A stretch of DNA of 34,187 bases, taken from assembly GCA_050874705.1 (NCBI GenBank), contig JBNMLE010000009.1, forward strand, positions 1 through 34,187. The letters are read 5' to 3'. This DNA is from Fiminaster sp050874705 (lineage in GTDB: Bacteria > Bacillota_I > Bacilli_A > RFN20 > CAG-826). The translations under genes and the position numbers were made by a program. The notes under the pieces are model-generated. The model searched no databases, was not told the DNA's origin, and saw only the letters and a list, made by a program, of their open reading frames with translations. Positions 32,438 through 34,187 of the stretch are shown here, piece after piece. Every line of letters starts with the position of its first letter. Position 1 is the stretch's first letter.

Positions 32438-33856
32438 ATGATAAAAACCAATAATAAAGGTCAAAATAAAACCCACGGAAGAATATATACCCCAAATTAT
32501 ATAGTACGCAACATTTTTGATTTAGCTGGTTATAAAGGCGAAAAAATAATAAAAAAACACGTGATCGATAACTCTTGTGGCGATGGAGCATTTTTGGCTG
32601 AGATTGTTAAAGAATATTGCTTATCTTTTAAAAAGAAATCCAATGATTTAGTTAAGCTAAAAGAACAACTTGAAAAATATATTCACGGAATTGAGCTAGA
32701 TGAGCTTGAAGTTGCTAAATGTATAAAAAGAATGATAGATGTCGCTGCTTCTTTTGGAATTGTGGACTACCGACCTGACGTTATTTGTGGTGATACATTG
32801 GATATCCACAAATTTGATGGAAAGATGGATTTTGTGCTTGGAAATCCACCTTATGTTCGTGTTCACAATTTAGGTGAATCATATAGCAAAATTAAACATT
32901 TTAATTTTTCAGATATTGGCATGACTGATTTATATATTACTTTCTACGAAGTTGGTTTGAAAATGTTAAACCCAAATGGTGTCCTTTCTTATATTGCTCC
33001 TTCTTCTTGGTTTACAAGTGTTGCTGGCAAAAAGATGAGAAAATATTTTGAGGAACATAAGTCAATTAAATCGGTTTGTGACTTAAAACATTTTCAACCT
33101 TTTAATGCTACAACATATACCTGCATTCTTACTCTTACAATCTCACAAAATAAGCATATTAAATATTTTTTATACGATAATATAAAACATAAACCAATTT
33201 TTCTTACAAACTTGGATTATAATGATATCAATATCGAGGATAATTTTTATTTTTCAAAAATAGACAGACTTAAATTTCTTAAAAAGATTATATGCGTATT
33301 TGAATTTGGGAATGAGATTGAAGTTAAAAATGGTTTTGCTACATTAGCTGATGATGTTTTTATTTCAAAAGAGTTCGATTTTGAATCCAAATATATTATT
33401 CCTGTTTTTAAAGCATAAACAGCTGAATGGAAAAAATGTATATTTCCTTACAATAATGGAAAACTTATTTCGTTGGCTCAACTCCAAAAAGATAAAGCTG
33501 TCTATAAATATTTAAAAAAGTATGAAGACTTTATTAGTGGGCGTTCATTAGATAGAACTTCTTTGTGGTATGCTTTCGGGAGAACTCAGGGAATTAAAGA
33601 TGTTGTTAAAGAAAGAATCGCTATTAATACATTAATAAGAGACATAAATGATATAAAAATAGAAATTATTGAGCCTGGTTGTGGCGTTTATAGCGGGCTT
33701 TATATTCTTACTACAATATCGCCTAACAAAATTATTAGTTATATAAAAACAGATGAATTTGTCTCATATATTTCTCTTTTAGGCAAATATAAAAGTGGTG
33801 GGTATTATACATTTTCATCAAAAGACATTAAAAAATTTTTAATATATAAGTTATAG
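32438..33856 (+). pseudogene. N6-adenine DNA methyltransferase (Eco57I/TaqI-like) interrupted by an in-frame TAA
   Basis: The reading frame runs 472 codons with a single TAA at 33416-33418, which splits it into an N-terminal piece of 326 residues and a C-terminal piece without a good start (TTG at 33473). The N-terminal piece has the YTPNYIVRNIFDLAG entry segment, the AdoMet-binding motif DNSCGDGAFL (44-53) and the catalytic NPPY (136-139) of N6-adenine methyltransferases. After the stop, the same frame continues TAEWKKCIFPYNNG and then a DNA-recognition-like tail. This continuity means one original gene, probably with a serine codon such as TCA changed to TAA, or a sequencing error. The catalytic half is intact, but the recognition part would be lost. 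The neighbouring gene is a likely endonuclease. Confidence 0.8.
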
Positions 33857-33870
33857 GAGGAAAATAAATA

Positions 33871-34187
33871 ATGGATAATAAGATGTTTTTGCGTGTTCTA
33901 AGTAATTCTTTCAACACTTATTTAGCAACAAGCCCGAGGAGCAACGAAAAACTAAAAATCTTGCACGGAGCCATTTCAACTGATCTTCAAAACAGAATTG
34001 GCTATTCTTATACAATTAACTCTTTAGGCTTGAGCCATGAACAATCAGTGCCTGGGAGGTATATGGACAAAATGGTAGATATTGTTGTTTCTAGAAAGCA
34101 GAAAATTATTGCCGGAATTGCAGAAAAATTTGTTATGAGTAATTATTCACAAAATTCAAATAATTATTTCGAAAATATGCTTGGAGA
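33871..34187 (+). CDS. Probable type II restriction endonuclease, cut by the window end
   Basis: The first 105 residues are present; the gene starts at ATG 33871, 10 bases after AGGAGG, which overlaps the methyltransferase stop. The segment with Asp70, Lys86 and the NYSQNSNNYFENMLG run resembles the PD-(D/E)xK-type catalytic region of restriction enzymes paired with Eco57I-like methyltransferases. A typical Glu or Asp two residues before the Lys is missing (Ala84), so activity is uncertain. Its position directly after the methyltransferase supports a restriction role. The C-terminus is not in the window. Confidence 0.6.
   Translation, partial: MDNKMFLRVLSNSFNTYLATSPRSNEKLKILHGAISTDLQNRIGYSYTINSLGLSHEQSVPGRYMDKMVDIVVSRKQKIIAGIAEKFVMSNYSQNSNNYFENMLG

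Noticed and set aside
33473..33856. Independent gene starting at TTG after the methyltransferase stop
   Set aside because: It is in the same frame as the methyltransferase, has no RBS, and sequence between the stop and the TTG reads as methyltransferase, so it is the C-terminal part of one broken gene.

Overview
The window looks like a chromosomal segment of an AT-rich, low-GC Gram-positive bacterium. Lipobox lipoproteins, Big_2 and Sel1 domains, a CadA-type ATPase with an ArsR regulator, and DUF4143 and XRE-plus-membrane proteins suggest an uncultured gut member of the Bacilli near the RF39/Erysipelotrichales/Mollicutes boundary. The lineage is inference. TGG encodes Trp throughout and TGA ends at least two genes (at 21601 and 29045), so the standard bacterial code is used.

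Left part (1-8700): two giant surface proteins. The first joins a cytoplasmic XRE helix-turn-helix, membrane helices and an extracellular family-3 glycoside hydrolase with inverted domain order. It ends in beta-sandwich modules around a cysteine-rich knuckle. The next gene is a lipoprotein with a Big_2 domain and the same beta-sandwich/cysteine-knuckle modules in a longer array. Together they look like a carbohydrate-sensing and carbohydrate-degrading surface unit.

8750-13950: ruvX; a Zn/Cd resistance locus (SmtB/CzrA-type ArsR regulator, a free HMA-domain protein, and a P1B-2 ATPase without its own HMA domain) with near-identical operators before the regulator and the ATPase; an ATC-hydrolase-like protein coupled to the ATPase; and a convergent DUF4143 ATPase whose promoter and start region is built of three perfect 24-bp repeats at a 34-bp period.

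13980-22480: a small lipoprotein, a maltose-type O-acetyltransferase, a Sel1/WYL-regulator pair, a 51-residue protein, a membrane protein that seems to lack a normal start codon, the cysK-cysE-CmpB cysteine unit, and a plsC-lipid kinase operon. 22480-26120: a membrane protein, a degraded or tiny ORF, a lipoprotein and an Fe-S flavoprotein of the enoate/dienoyl-CoA reductase family.

26120-32060: a leftward operon (HI0933-type flavoprotein and XRE membrane regulator) diverges from a two-gene operon for membrane-anchored surface proteins, one of 1005 residues with tandem repeats of about 228 residues. At the right end a tRNA-Arg is followed by a restriction-modification locus. Its methyltransferase is interrupted by an in-frame TAA, and the probable endonuclease runs off the window.

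A recurrent regulatory theme is an extended -10 box (TGnTAnAAT). Several genes have the start codon only 6-8 bases after the -10 box and no Shine-Dalgarno, which predicts leaderless or nearly leaderless mRNAs.
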